From an uncultured Bacilli bacterium (GTDB lineage Bacteria; Bacillota_I; Bacilli_A; RF39; UBA660): a stretch of 64,000 nt of DNA. Location: assembly GCA_944359725.1 (NCBI GenBank), contig CALVSY010000001.1:1-64000 (forward strand), read 5' to 3'. The notes under the pieces were generated by a model that made no database searches, was not told where the DNA came from, and saw only the letters and a program-made list of their open reading frames with translations. Positions 49,191 to 58,229 of the stretch are shown in pieces (the stretch's first letter is position 1; each line of letters begins with the position of its first letter). A program made the translations under genes and the position numbers.

Positions 49191-50827
49191 ATTCTTTTTA
49201 TTATTCTATCTTTTTTAAGTAGTTTAATTATGTCATATAAATTAGGAGTCATACTCTTAGTTGTTAAGGCAACCCTTATTACCATTGAAACGTCTCCCAC
49301 ATGTCCTTTATAATTATCAGGATTTTCCTTATATTCTTTTACTTCTCTTGCATATCCAAACTCTTCTGATAAACACTTTATCTTTTCAAACCAAGTTTGC
49401 TGATCATCAGCCTCATCATAATATTTTTCTATGTAAGCATTCATTAACCTTAAAATTTCTTCTTTATCATTTATCTCTTTAAACTCATATGCTTTTTCAT
49501 GTTTTTCAAATAACTCATCATACATGTACCAAACAAGTTCTTTAACCTCACTAAATGATGCATAGTCTTTTCTTGGCTTTTTTTGCTCTCTTTCAATGTT
49601 TAAAAGACCAATTGTAAAATCTTTGTACTTAACAATTAACTCATAAAATTCTTTATCATACTCTTTTGCATACTCTACTAACATATCATAAAACTCGGTT
49701 GCCTTTATTCTTGATAAATAATTTTTAGATATGTTCATTAATTTTTCTACATCAAAAAGTCCGCCGGATTTACTTATTTTACTAAAACTAAACTTAAAAT
49801 CATCAATCGTTTTATCCTTATTTGCATCCCACCATTGTTCAAAGTTAGTGTTTGCAAGCGTCATTAAATAAAGTTTAACTGCCTCTGTTGGAATTCCCTT
49901 TTCATGGTAATAACTCATTGCAGCCTCAGGATCTTTTCTTTTAGAAAGCTTTCTTTTAACACCATTATCTTCTTTCATAATAGGAGATATATGCGCATAT
50001 TTTAAAGGTTTAACACCAAGCATACTAAATAACTGAACATGAACAGGAAGTGATGATACCCACTCATCTCCTCTTATAATATGAGTTGTACGCATTAGAT
50101 AATCATCAACTAAATGTGCAAAGTGATAAGTTGGAAGTCCATCTTTTTTCATGATAACTATATCCATATCATTTTCTGGAAAAGAGATGTTTCCCTTAAC
50201 TAAATCTTTAACTACTATTTTCTTTTCAAAATCACCAGGTGACTTTAATCTAATAATATATTCTTCGCCATTTTTAATTCTTTGATATGCATCATTAAGT
50301 GGTATTTTTCTGCACTTTGCATATCTTCCGTAATATCCAATTCTATCTTTTCTTCTTTCTTGTGCACTTCTTATATCATCTAGTTCTTCTTTAGAACAAA
50401 AACAAGGATATGCCATACCTTTTTCTATAAAATACTTAATAAAAGTGTGATATATTTCTTTTCTTTTACTTTGAATGTATGGACCATAACTTCCTTTTTC
50501 CTCAGTTTCACTTATAGCACCTTCATCTATTGTTATACCAAAGTTTTTTAAATCAGTAGTTATTCCTTCTATTCCGTTTTCAACCTTTCTTTCTTGATCA
50601 GTATCTTCTATTCTTAAGTAAAAAACACCGTTAGTATCAAATGCTACTTTCTTTTCAATAAAAGCTGCTAAAAGTGATCCCATATGTACAAATCCAGTTG
50701 GACTTGGTGCAAAACGAGTTACTACAGCATCATCGGGTAAATCTCTTTTAGGATACATTTTTTCGTAATCTTCTATGGTTTTCGTAATATTTGGAAATAT
50801 TAAATCTGCTAAATCTTTATTCGTCAT
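49166..50827 (-). CDS. gltX: Glutamate--tRNA ligase
   Basis: 553 residues, longer than the usual 485. Class I signature HMGSLLAAF (HIGH) after TRFAPSPTGF, the RIEDTDQER block, HIIRGDEWVSSLPVH, and the KMSKS-like KRKLSKRKDPEA. The C-terminal anticodon-binding region is extended. It charges tRNA-Glu and, in most Firmicutes, tRNA-Gln as well; tRNA genes for both lie 0.8 kb away. SD AAAGGA. Confidence 0.95.
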   Translation of the reverse strand: MTNKDLADLIFPNITKTIEDYEKMYPKRDLPDDAVVTRFAPSPTGFVHMGSLLAAFIEKKVAFDTNGVFYLRIEDTDQERKVENGIEGITTDLKNFGITIDEGAISETEEKGSYGPYIQSKRKEIYHTFIKYFIEKGMAYPCFCSKEELDDIRSAQERRKDRIGYYGRYAKCRKIPLNDAYQRIKNGEEYIIRLKSPGDFEKKIVVKDLVKGNISFPENDMDIVIMKKDGLPTYHFAHLVDDYLMRTTHIIRGDEWVSSLPVHVQLFSMLGVKPLKYAHISPIMKEDNGVKRKLSKRKDPEAAMSYYHEKGIPTEAVKLYLMTLANTNFEQWWDANKDKTIDDFKFSFSKISKSGGLFDVEKLMNISKNYLSRIKATEFYDMLVEYAKEYDKEFYELIVKYKDFTIGLLNIEREQKKPRKDYASFSEVKELVWYMYDELFEKHEKAYEFKEINDKEEILRLMNAYIEKYYDEADDQQTWFEKIKCLSEEFGYAREVKEYKENPDNYKGHVGDVSMVIRVALTTKSMTPNLYDIIKLLKKDRIIKRIKELEKNF

Positions 50828-50893
50828 GTAATACAGTCCTTTCTAAGTAATTAAATTATAACACGTATTTTTAGTAAATAAAAGAATCTATTT

Positions 50894-51184
50894 CTACTTT
50901 TGAAATAGATCACTATGACTGCCGGTAGAAACTAATATTAAAACTAGTTTTTCATGAACATATTTATAAATTAATAACCAATTAGGTTCTATATGGCATT
51001 CTTTACAATTCTTAAAATATTTATCATTTATAAGATTATGATTTCTATACTTTGCATCTAAAACTTCCCTATTTACAAGTTTATCTACAACATCTAATAG
51101 TTTATCAATGTCTTTACCTTGTTTAATCATTCTTTTTAAACTTTTTTTAAAGTTATTAGAAAACTGCACTTTGTATTTACTCAT
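50894..51184 (-). CDS. YafQ/RelE-family mRNA interferase toxin
   Basis: 96 residues. The fold and key residues fit YafQ: FSNNFKKSLKRMIKQGKD at the start, ECHIEPNWLLIYK with catalytic His, and the terminal GSHSDLF motif. It would cut mRNA on the ribosome. Its start overlaps the antitoxin gene by 8 nt. Regulated as part of the operon from 51487-51515. Confidence 0.9.
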   Translation of the reverse strand: MSKYKVQFSNNFKKSLKRMIKQGKDIDKLLDVVDKLVNREVLDAKYRNHNLINDKYFKNCKECHIEPNWLLIYKYVHEKLVLILVSTGSHSDLFQK

Positions 51185-51464
51185 CTTGTAATAAAGCTTT
51201 TTTTAACTCATCTCTACTAGCATAAGTATCTACTTTCTTTATTCCTTTTTCAATCTCATAGGTTTCTTTTAAGGCCTCTAATAACTCGTTTGTTGGTTTT
51301 TTATTTACAACTGGAAAAGGTAAGCCATCTGTTTTAATCACTTGTTTTAAAAATATATTAATTGCAGCACTCATGCTAAGCCCAAGATCATTAAGCACGT
51401 TTATGGCGGCATTTTTTGTCTCTGTATCAACTTGTACGTTTATCGCGCTAGTTAAATTTGCCAT
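51177..51464 (-). CDS. RelB/DinJ-family antitoxin
   Basis: About 95 residues. N-terminal ribbon-helix-helix domain (NVQVDTETKNAAINVLNDLG, LSMSAAINIFLKQVI) and a C-terminal toxin-neutralising part. The start is the ATG with SD AAAGGA; upstream codons overlap the promoter. It neutralises the YafQ-like toxin encoded next and probably represses the operon. Confidence 0.9.
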   Translation of the reverse strand: MANLTSAINVQVDTETKNAAINVLNDLGLSMSAAINIFLKQVIKTDGLPFPVVNKKPTNELLEALKETYEIEKGIKKVDTYASRDELKKALLQDE

Positions 51465-51486
51465 TGCAATCATTCCTTTCAACAAT

Positions 51487-51515
51487 ATTCTATACAATTT
51501 ATATAAATATGTCAA
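51487..51515 (-). promoter_or_regulatory. Promoter and repeats of the DinJ-YafQ operon
   Basis: TTGACA (51510-51515), 17 nt, TAGAAT (51487-51492). Direct repeats ATATTGTTGA (51479-51488 and 51512-51521 on the minus strand) lie 33 bp apart, about three helical turns, on both sides of the promoter and are good operator candidates. Confidence 0.65.
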
Positions 51516-51626
51516 CAATATTTATATAATTTTTATACATATATTATACATTTTAATATGTACAAAGTGATTAAAAATATACAAAAAAAAAGCAAAATCT
51601 ATTTCAATTTTGCTTAATTTTAATAT

Positions 51627-51703
51627 TGGTGACCCGTACGAGATTTGAACTCGTGAATGTCGCCTTGAGAGGGCGATGTGTTAAACCCCTTCACCAACGG
51701 GCC
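51627..51703 (-). tRNA. tRNA-Glu (CTC)
   Basis: Acceptor GGCCCGT/ACGGGTC, anticodon stem TCGCC/GGCGA around CTCTCAA, so the anticodon is CTC. Encoded CCA. The sequence otherwise fits Bacilli tRNA-Glu. Confidence 0.93.
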
Positions 51704-51711
51704 ATATATAT

Positions 51712-51786
51712 TGGTTGCCCTGACTGGATTCGAACCAGTGCATGTCTGATTCAGAGTCAGATGCCTTACCACTTGGCTACAGGGCA
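51712..51786 (-). tRNA. tRNA-Gln (CTG)
   Basis: Acceptor TGCCCTG/CAGGGCA, anticodon stem TCTGA/TCAGA around CTCTGAA, anticodon CTG. Encoded CCA. It is 8 nt from tRNA-Glu in the same unit. Confidence 0.93.
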
Positions 51787-51919
51787 GTAACAAAGATATT
51801 ATAATATATTTTTTAAAATTAAACAACCTTATTTATAAAAATAATAGGCCAAAATAAAGTCATTTATTACTTAAACAAATAAAATACAAAGACAAAATAT
51901 AAATAAGGAAGCATTAATT

Positions 51920-52576
51920 ATGAATAAAAATATAAAAGAAACCTATTTAATTCCGTTTATTTTAATATTTATATCAATTATAATTAGCACATTTACAAAT
52001 AACTTCATATTTAGTTTTATAACCATTTCATCTGGCGTTTTAAACGGTTGGTATGCTGCGGTAGGTAAATGGTATAATTATCTATTTGGAATTATATTTA
52101 ATTTTTTAAATGCCTATGTTTGTTTTAAATCGGGACTATATGGAATTTTTATTTTCTCATGCATATTATACATACCTCTTCAAATTACGGGGCTTTTTAG
52201 TTGGTATAAAAAGACGGGATCAAACAATAAAATAAAGGTACGTGGTTTTAATACTAAAACATCACTTTTAATAACAATAATTTGTTTTTCCGGTAGTATA
52301 TCATTAGGATATATCTTATCAAAAGTACCTTCTCAGAACCTAGCCTTTTTGGATGCAACATCAAACATTATAAACGTATGTGCATTTATTCTTATGAACT
52401 TAAGGTTTAAAGAGGCATGGCGAGTTATGCTTGGAAATAACATAGTTGATCTTACAATTTGGATACTAAATTTTTATTTAAAAACACCAAATTCTTTTAT
52501 AATGCTTTTGGTTTCTGTATCATACTTAATACTAAACGTAATAGGGCTTATTAAATGGGAAAGAAAAAAAAGATAA
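51920..52576 (+). CDS. pnuC: PnuC-like nicotinamide mononucleotide/riboside transporter
   Basis: 218 residues with about seven membrane helices. The family blocks are visible: GWYAAVGKWYNYLFGIIFN, LYGIFIFSCILYIPLQITG and FSWYKK, then late DLTIWILNFYLK. It is a facilitator for NAD precursors. SD AAGGAAG. It is followed 1 nt later by the convergent 52578-53321 gene. Confidence 0.85.
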   Translation: MNKNIKETYLIPFILIFISIIISTFTNNFIFSFITISSGVLNGWYAAVGKWYNYLFGIIFNFLNAYVCFKSGLYGIFIFSCILYIPLQITGLFSWYKKTGSNNKIKVRGFNTKTSLLITIICFSGSISLGYILSKVPSQNLAFLDATSNIINVCAFILMNLRFKEAWRVMLGNNIVDLTIWILNFYLKTPNSFIMLLVSVSYLILNVIGLIKWERKKR

Positions 52577-52577
52577 T

Positions 52578-53321
52578 TTAATTATTATCTTTTTGCTTGG
52601 TTATCATTAATTTATCTAACCAACCTTTTTTATATTTTAATGATATATAACCTATTATACTAATTACTAATGCCCCAATGGAATCAACGATTAAATCCTT
52701 CATAGTATCCATAAGAGCCATTCTACCAACTAAATTAGTACCGTTTTCAAGGGCGAATTTTTGCATGTTAAGGCCAAGTAATCCGTCAAAGGTAAATTCA
52801 TATATCTCCCAAAAGGCACCAAGCGTAACGGCGAAGCAAAAGGAAAATAGTGCAACAAAAAACGGTGATAAATTAATGTGCACTTTATCTTGATTATTAA
52901 GCAGGCTAACTACCGAAAAGCCTAAAGATGCTATTGCACCACCGCTAAAAGTGTGAAGTATGCTATCCCAGTGCGGCACTCTGTAATAAAAGTCTCTTAC
53001 CTCACCTAAGAATATGGCAGCGTATAAAAATATTACGTATACAATGTACATTGCATTAGGTATTGTAATTTTTCTTTTTTTAGATATTATGTTTGGAATA
53101 AAAAGTGCTACTATACCTAAAACGCACTGAATAAACATAAGCACATAATCACTTTTTACCTTAATGTTTGCAACGTGTAAATCATTACTTACTGGTGCAG
53201 TAATAATTCTATAAATTATAAAACCAAGCGGAATAACAAAAGAAGCAAGTACTAAATTAGTTATTACTTGCTTGATTTTCATCCTTTTCATTGTCTTTGT
53301 TTTTACTTCTTTGTTTTTCAT
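52578..53321 (-). CDS. Membrane protein, YjdF/DUF2238-like
   Basis: 247 residues with about six membrane helices. The conserved WEIYEFTFDGLLGLNMQKF and MDTMKDLIVDSIGALVISII blocks fit the YjdF/DUF2238 family of unknown function. The start at 53321 has SD GGAG 10 nt upstream and overlaps the DUF5305-like gene by 65 nt; internal ATGs at codons 11 and 14 are possible. It is the last gene of the SipW/TasA cluster. Confidence 0.75.
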   Translation of the reverse strand: MKNKEVKTKTMKRMKIKQVITNLVLASFVIPLGFIIYRIITAPVSNDLHVANIKVKSDYVLMFIQCVLGIVALFIPNIISKKRKITIPNAMYIVYVIFLYAAIFLGEVRDFYYRVPHWDSILHTFSGGAIASLGFSVVSLLNNQDKVHINLSPFFVALFSFCFAVTLGAFWEIYEFTFDGLLGLNMQKFALENGTNLVGRMALMDTMKDLIVDSIGALVISIIGYISLKYKKGWLDKLMITKQKDNN

Positions 53322-54438
53322 ATTTTTTCTTCTCCAGTTTATCTAAAGAAACAACGTATCTGTATAAAATATCATCTTTTATTACGTAAAACCAAGTTTC
53401 TTTTCCCTTTATTACTTCATAATTCATTATTGGTAAAAGAAGTTCCCTAGATAAATTTAAAATTTCTTTAAACTCTTCTATCTCAATCAATTTATATTTA
53501 TTAACTTCTAATATGGTTGTTGTATTAACTATTATGTCATCATAATCTTTAAGAATTTTATTAAGCGTTCTTTCATACTCGTTTTTATTTGTAAACATAA
53601 ATAATTTTCTTAATAATAAACATATTATTATAAAAGTAATTATATTCGCAATAACAACATATGCCATAACGGTTTTATTAGTTTTTAATAGATCGCCTTC
53701 ATATATATCCTCTGTTTTATCATCTGCTTTTGGATTTTCTATTTGAACTACAGAATTACTTAATGGTATGGTTAAAGTAGTCTCATAATCACCATTATAT
53801 GATGCTCCACCGACACTACCAGACAAATCTTCTACTAACGCTATTTCTAAATAACCATCAACTGATATTTTAACCCTGCTTTGAAATTCTTCTAAAGTTT
53901 GTATATAGTCATCTAAATATAAGTCATAGGTGTTTACTGAATTATATTTATCATCATTAAAAGTTATTACTTTTTCACTTAATGTATCTTCTTTTGTCAT
54001 AACTTCTGGATTTTCATTTTTATCAGTTGATTCTTTATAATAAACCTTTAGTCTTGCAACTAATTTATCCGTTCCGGTTACTTTTGTTTTCGTTGTAGAA
54101 TTAAAATTATATAAAGAAGATATTTGGATATGATCAATCAAATCTAAGATATATGCCTCATCTGATTCTAAATATTCATTATTTATAAATTCATTTGGTT
54201 TAAGATATACCCGATAATCAAAATTACCAGACTGAGTATAACTCATAATAACGTTTTCTTTATTTTTATCTGATTCAGGCATAATTGCTTTAAACAAGTA
54301 ACTTAAAAAAGAAAACTGTATAACTAATGCTATTACTAGGAAAAAAGCTATAATTATCTTTTTTACATTATCTTTTTTAAAATCTATATTTTTAAAATTA
54401 ATTTTTTTTAAATCTAAGTTTTTAAAAAAGTTTTTCAT
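53257..54438 (-). CDS. DUF5305-like membrane protein of the SipW/TasA cluster
   Basis: 393 residues. A short KN-rich start (FFKNLDLKKINFKNIDFKK), one membrane helix, an extracellular beta-rich domain (NYRVYLKPN-type, YETTLTIPLSNSVVQIENPK), a second helix (about 260-282) and a cytoplasmic tail ending in Lys/Glu-rich sequence. This two-helix layout with ectodomain matches DUF5305, often seen near SipW-type peptidases. SD AGGAGG. Function unknown; probably helps surface-protein export or assembly. Confidence 0.7.
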   Translation of the reverse strand: MKNFFKNLDLKKINFKNIDFKKDNVKKIIIAFFLVIALVIQFSFLSYLFKAIMPESDKNKENVIMSYTQSGNFDYRVYLKPNEFINNEYLESDEAYILDLIDHIQISSLYNFNSTTKTKVTGTDKLVARLKVYYKESTDKNENPEVMTKEDTLSEKVITFNDDKYNSVNTYDLYLDDYIQTLEEFQSRVKISVDGYLEIALVEDLSGSVGGASYNGDYETTLTIPLSNSVVQIENPKADDKTEDIYEGDLLKTNKTVMAYVVIANIITFIIICLLLRKLFMFTNKNEYERTLNKILKDYDDIIVNTTTILEVNKYKLIEIEEFKEILNLSRELLLPIMNYEVIKGKETWFYVIKDDILYRYVVSLDKLEKKKYEKQRSKNKDNEKDENQASNN

Positions 54439-54449
54439 GGCATTACCTC

Positions 54450-54944
54450 CTATACTTGTACATAATTAAATTTAAGCATAAACTCTAACAGTTCATAATC
54501 TTTACTTGTATCGCCTTCCCATGATACTTTAACGTTAAACGAAGTTGTATCACCTGGATTTAATACCTCGTTTGTTACACCAATTCCATCATAAGATACT
54601 TTAATCGCACCTTCTTTATTGGTTCCATATTCATAAATTGATTCTAATTTTGCCGGAATACTTCCAGTGTTTTTAATTGTTATAGGAAACATAGCATAAG
54701 CACCTTTAAAGGTAAGTTTTGGAGCATTTATTACAATTCTTTTTTTATCAGACATTATCTTAGCAGTAGCACCAACACTTCCTTCTTCAGTTATTTCTCC
54801 AACCTCATAGAAAACCACGTCTAAATCTTTAACTATCGCAGATTTACCAACAACATCAACACTACTTCTAAATATAGCATATCCGATAGATAATGTTAAG
54901 ATAATCAAAATAATGCATACCAAAAAAACGCTTTGTCTTTTCAT
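54450..54944 (-). CDS. TasA/camelysin-like SipW-dependent surface protein 1
   Basis: About 164 residues. N-terminal helix ending in LSIGYAIFRSSVDVVGKSA, a SipW-type signal pattern, then an immunoglobulin-like beta domain (KGAYAMFPITIKNTGSIPAKL, DTTSFNVKVSWEG). Such proteins (M73 group) form surface fibres or fimbriae after cleavage by SipW. The start uses SD AGGAG; the eleven upstream codons lack one. It sits just downstream of sipW and upstream of the DUF5305 gene. Confidence 0.8.
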   Translation of the reverse strand: MKRQSVFLVCIILIILTLSIGYAIFRSSVDVVGKSAIVKDLDVVFYEVGEITEEGSVGATAKIMSDKKRIVINAPKLTFKGAYAMFPITIKNTGSIPAKLESIYEYGTNKEGAIKVSYDGIGVTNEVLNPGDTTSFNVKVSWEGDTSKDYELLEFMLKFNYVQV

Positions 54945-55052
54945 ACCATATTCTCCTATCTTAGAATAAGATACCATATTTAAATATACATTGCAACCCT
55001 AGCAAAATAAATTTAGGGTTTCTTTAAACTTTAATTATACATAAATTTTACA

Positions 55053-56249
55053 TTAATTTACCCTACCAGTATCAACTTTTACCTCATCGTTTACATTTGT
55101 ATCTAAAAGTTCATTTAAAAGTAAAGTAGGATACCCAAAGTATGGAATATTAAGTTTAACAACACCATCTACTTGTGATTCTTTAACTGGATAAAGATCT
55201 ATTGTATCATTATTATCACCCTTGGTTATAAATTCTAAGTTACCTTCTTCATCTTTGGTTATTAATTCTACCCTATGAACAACATAATAATTATCAAGTC
55301 TATATCTTATTATGTCTCCTTCTTTTATATCATTTACGTTTGTTTCTTTTATTATTACTAAATCACCTTTTTTAATTTTAGGATACATACTATTACTTGC
55401 AATAACTAATGGTTCAATAGGAAATACACCAAGACCAAATAAAATCATTAGAACAACAAATAAAAGCATTCCAATCCAGCCTTTTATTCCAACCGTTTTA
55501 TTATCCCTACGATTAATGGTCTTATCCATCTTATTTATTAAATAATTTACGTATACATAAGTAAAGAACGGAATTACCGAACTGATTATAGAACTAGTTG
55601 CCCAATCAACATCAGGAAGAATTGGTAGAATATACATTGCAACCTGCGGGATCAGTGCATATATTATGGTAGCTTTATAACCAGCAAAATAAGAGATATA
55701 AGTTAAAAATAAATTTGTTATCAAAGATGGCATAAAAGTTTGCATGAAAAACTCAAGTGTTGAAACATCATTTTCAAAATATGAATTAAACTTATTTAAA
55801 TTTAAATCAACCAAAACATACAAAAGTGAGATCAAAAAAGCCCACAAAAATATTTTTTTCTTGTTACAATTATTTATCATGTAAAATCTAGTATACTCTT
55901 TTACTACTATTACTGGTATAAATGTCCATAAGTTAAGTAATATACCATTTATACTTGAATCATATGGGTTATGTGCAAAACCTTTTATATATCCTAAACT
56001 AAAATAAATAGCAAAATAAACAAGAGTAGCAACAACTACGCAAAAAGTAACTTCTCTTCTATACTTTAAATTAGCAAGTGCACCTTTTCTAAAAAAGAAA
56101 AACGCAATTACACCGATAAAAATCCATATCAATGGTTTTACCACGTAGGCATATGATGTTCCCATTGAAGAAGAAAGACCAGTTATTTCAAAAAATAAAG
56201 ATAGTAAAATAATAATTGAAAGAATAAATATCTTTAAACTTTTTTTCAT
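55053..56249 (-). CDS. sipW: SipW-type signal peptidase fused to a polytopic membrane domain
   Basis: 398 residues. The N-terminal 250 residues hold about eight or nine membrane helices. The C-terminal 140 are a signal peptidase I domain: VIASNSMYPKIKKGDLVII with the catalytic Ser, EGDIIRYRLDNYYVVHRV with His in place of the bacterial Lys (ER-type Ser-His), and FITKGDNNDTIDLYPV. SipW normally has about 190 residues, so the membrane part is an added domain. It would process the TasA-like proteins encoded on both sides. SD GAGGAGG. Confidence 0.88.
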   Translation of the reverse strand: MKKSLKIFILSIIILLSLFFEITGLSSSMGTSYAYVVKPLIWIFIGVIAFFFFRKGALANLKYRREVTFCVVVATLVYFAIYFSLGYIKGFAHNPYDSSINGILLNLWTFIPVIVVKEYTRFYMINNCNKKKIFLWAFLISLLYVLVDLNLNKFNSYFENDVSTLEFFMQTFMPSLITNLFLTYISYFAGYKATIIYALIPQVAMYILPILPDVDWATSSIISSVIPFFTYVYVNYLINKMDKTINRRDNKTVGIKGWIGMLLFVVLMILFGLGVFPIEPLVIASNSMYPKIKKGDLVIIKETNVNDIKEGDIIRYRLDNYYVVHRVELITKDEEGNLEFITKGDNNDTIDLYPVKESQVDGVVKLNIPYFGYPTLLLNELLDTNVNDEVKVDTGRVN

Positions 56250-56267
56250 AACAAATACCTCCTCATA

Positions 56268-56843
56268 TTACGTATATCTAAGTACAAAATAAAAATACCT
56301 TGTTTTTCCTTGTAAATCAAAAGATACTGTTGCTTTTACTTCTTGTGTTCCAAGAGCCGCACAAAAACTAAATGTTAAATCGATGTATATTTCTATTGCT
56401 TCACCTGGCTTTAAAGATGTCTTGTTCATACTAGCCCTTGGCGTTCCTATATAATTCATGCCATTTTGTATTGTTTCAGCAGAAATAGTACCGTTTGTAT
56501 ACTCAAGCTCAGTTGGGTTAGAAAAACTAATGGTATATCTTACATTATGTATTTGTGCACAAGTAACACCCGCTTTTTTATCATATATCAAAGTAAACGT
56601 ATCTCCATTCCAGCTTTCAGACTCAAAATTAACATTATCCACTCCTTCACTTCTTGTGTGATACCTATCATTCCATGGATCAAATTTTATAGGCTCGGTT
56701 GGAAGTGCATCTCCAGAATAAAAATCCACCGTTGTTGCAACACCATTAATTGATAATGAATCAGAAAAAAAAGCATAACCAATAGATAATATTACAATAA
56801 ATATGGCAATTAGCATAATAAAAACAAAATTAATTTTTTTCAT
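56268..56843 (-). CDS. TasA-like SipW-dependent surface protein 2
   Basis: About 191 residues. The signal helix ends in LSIGYAFFSDSLSINGVATT, a clear SipW-type substrate pattern. The beta domain follows (NVRYTISFSNPTELEYTNGT, KPGEAIEIYIDLTFSFCAAL) with a Cys pair. SD GAGGTG; the start is the ATG 12 nt inside the longest frame. It is closely related to the pseudogene just upstream and lies 18 bp before sipW. Confidence 0.8.
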   Translation of the reverse strand: MKKINFVFIMLIAIFIVILSIGYAFFSDSLSINGVATTVDFYSGDALPTEPIKFDPWNDRYHTRSEGVDNVNFESESWNGDTFTLIYDKKAGVTCAQIHNVRYTISFSNPTELEYTNGTISAETIQNGMNYIGTPRASMNKTSLKPGEAIEIYIDLTFSFCAALGTQEVKATVSFDLQGKTRYFYFVLRYT

Positions 56844-56907
56844 TTTACACCTCACATAAAATATAATTTATAAACAATTTAGAGCATTCTAATAATATTT
56901 AAAATAC

Positions 56908-57497
56908 TTATGATATAAATCTAATAATATAGTAAAAATACCTTGTTTTCCCTTGTAAATCAAAAGACACTGTTGCTCTTACTTGTGTTCTCCCAAAGCT
57001 GCACAAAAACCAGATCTAATAGAAAAAACTATATCAACAGACTCACCAGGTTTTAACGTTGTGGTACTTAATGTTGCATTAGCACTTTTTAAATATGACA
57101 TTCAATTTTCAGTTATTTCAGAATATATTTGTCCATTTGTGTATTCAAGTTCAGTTGGGTTGGAAAATCTAATTGTATAATTAACGGTGTGTTGTGTAGC
57201 ACAAGTTATTCCAGCGTTTTTATCATAAATTAATATATATGTATCATCTACCCAAGACTCTGATGAAAACGCTAAACCAACTAATCCAACATCTCTTCCA
57301 AAATATCTATCATTAGACGTATCTACTTTTATTGGATTTGTTGGAAGTGCATTACCTGAGTAAAAATTAACCGTTGATGCAACACCATTAACTGATAAAG
57401 AATCAGAAAAAAAAGCATAACCAACCGATAAAACAATGATAAACAAGGCAATACCGATACTAAATATATGAGTTGATTTTTCTTTGTTGTTTTTCAT
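56908..57497 (-). pseudogene. TasA-like surface protein with a nonsense and a frameshift lesion
   Basis: Intact to residue 131, then TGA (57102-57104) in place of the Gly codon seen in its paralog (ITEN-stop-MSYLKS against IQNGMNYIGT). Reading through, the paralog-like sequence goes on (TLKPGESVDIVF, GFCAALG) until a net one-base shift near 56990-56998 ends it at TAA. In the other frame the tail (RTQVRATVSFDLQGKTRYFY) is still recognisable to a stop at 56908. Two independent lesions show that the gene is decayed; a truncated secreted product of 131 residues may still be made. Confidence 0.85.
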
Positions 57498-57541
57498 TTT
57501 TCATCACATATCATGTAGATATTACCACAAAATGTATAATG

Positions 57542-57570
57542 AAAACAAGTCTATTTTATAAACTTGTTTT
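57542..57570 (-). terminator. Terminator after TasA-like gene 3
   Basis: AAAACAAGT / ACTTGTTTT stem with an 11-nt loop and T-run on the minus strand. Confidence 0.7.
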
Positions 57571-58091
57571 TATTGTGCTTCTATTTGTTTATAATTTAAC
57601 TTTATACTAAACTGTACTTCTGACGAACTTTGTTCAGAATCTTGATCCCACTCAACTTTTACTTTAAAATTTTGTGTTCCATTTTGAGCAACTTGTTGGT
57701 TTTTTAACTCATTCAATCCAGTATATGATACTTTAACAGATGGATCCGTAGTTAAACCAGTTTCTTCTATAGTAGTTAAAATTGCTGGAATAGATCCTAC
57801 GTTTGTTACAGTAACTGGTATTTCAACGTATGCTCCTGGATACTCTAACTTATTAACAGTTATGTTTAAAGTGTTTTTGTCTTCTGATATTTGTGTTAAC
57901 GTGTTAGCATCACAAGTTTGTGAAAAACCAACACAAGTAGGTGTTCCAACAGAGGTAAACTGAACGTCAAAATTACCTTCTGCCGTTGCAGTACCAGAAA
58001 TCGTTAACGTTTCACTAAATATTGCGTAACCTACAGCCACCGCTAAAACAAAAGCAACAACACCAATTATAATAATGTTTTGTTTCTTCAT
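57570..58091 (-). CDS. TasA-like SipW-dependent surface protein 3
   Basis: 173 residues. Signal helix ending AVGYAIFSETLTISGTATAE, then a beta domain with NKLEYPGAYVEIPVTVTNVG and TQNFKVKVEWDQD. Two Cys (TCVGFSQTC) could form a disulfide. It is a close paralog of the next upstream gene. SD GAAGGAG. Separate terminators after this gene and its paralog suggest that each is transcribed on its own. Confidence 0.82.
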   Translation of the reverse strand: MKKQNIIIIGVVAFVLAVAVGYAIFSETLTISGTATAEGNFDVQFTSVGTPTCVGFSQTCDANTLTQISEDKNTLNITVNKLEYPGAYVEIPVTVTNVGSIPAILTTIEETGLTTDPSVKVSYTGLNELKNQQVAQNGTQNFKVKVEWDQDSEQSSSEVQFSIKLNYKQIEAQ

Positions 58092-58199
58092 TTTTTACTC
58101 CTTCCTTTATTATCTAAGAATATCATACCACGAAATTAAAATTATAATCAATAGTAAATATATTTTTTTACAATTTCTTTAAATTTTATGTAAAGTTTT

Positions 58200-58224
58200 T
58201 AAAAAAAACAAAGTTAAAACTTTG
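58200..58224 (-). terminator. Terminator after TasA-like gene 4
   Basis: CAAAGTT / AACTTTG stem with A8/T8 flank on the minus strand. Confidence 0.75.
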
Positions 58225-58229
58225 CTCTT

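Noticed and set aside
57102-57104. TGA read as Trp (genetic code 4) to rescue the TasA-like gene
   Set aside because: Trp is encoded by TGG throughout, TGA is a normal stop at other genes (for example 43978-43980 and 28543-28545), and a second frameshift lesion lies downstream.
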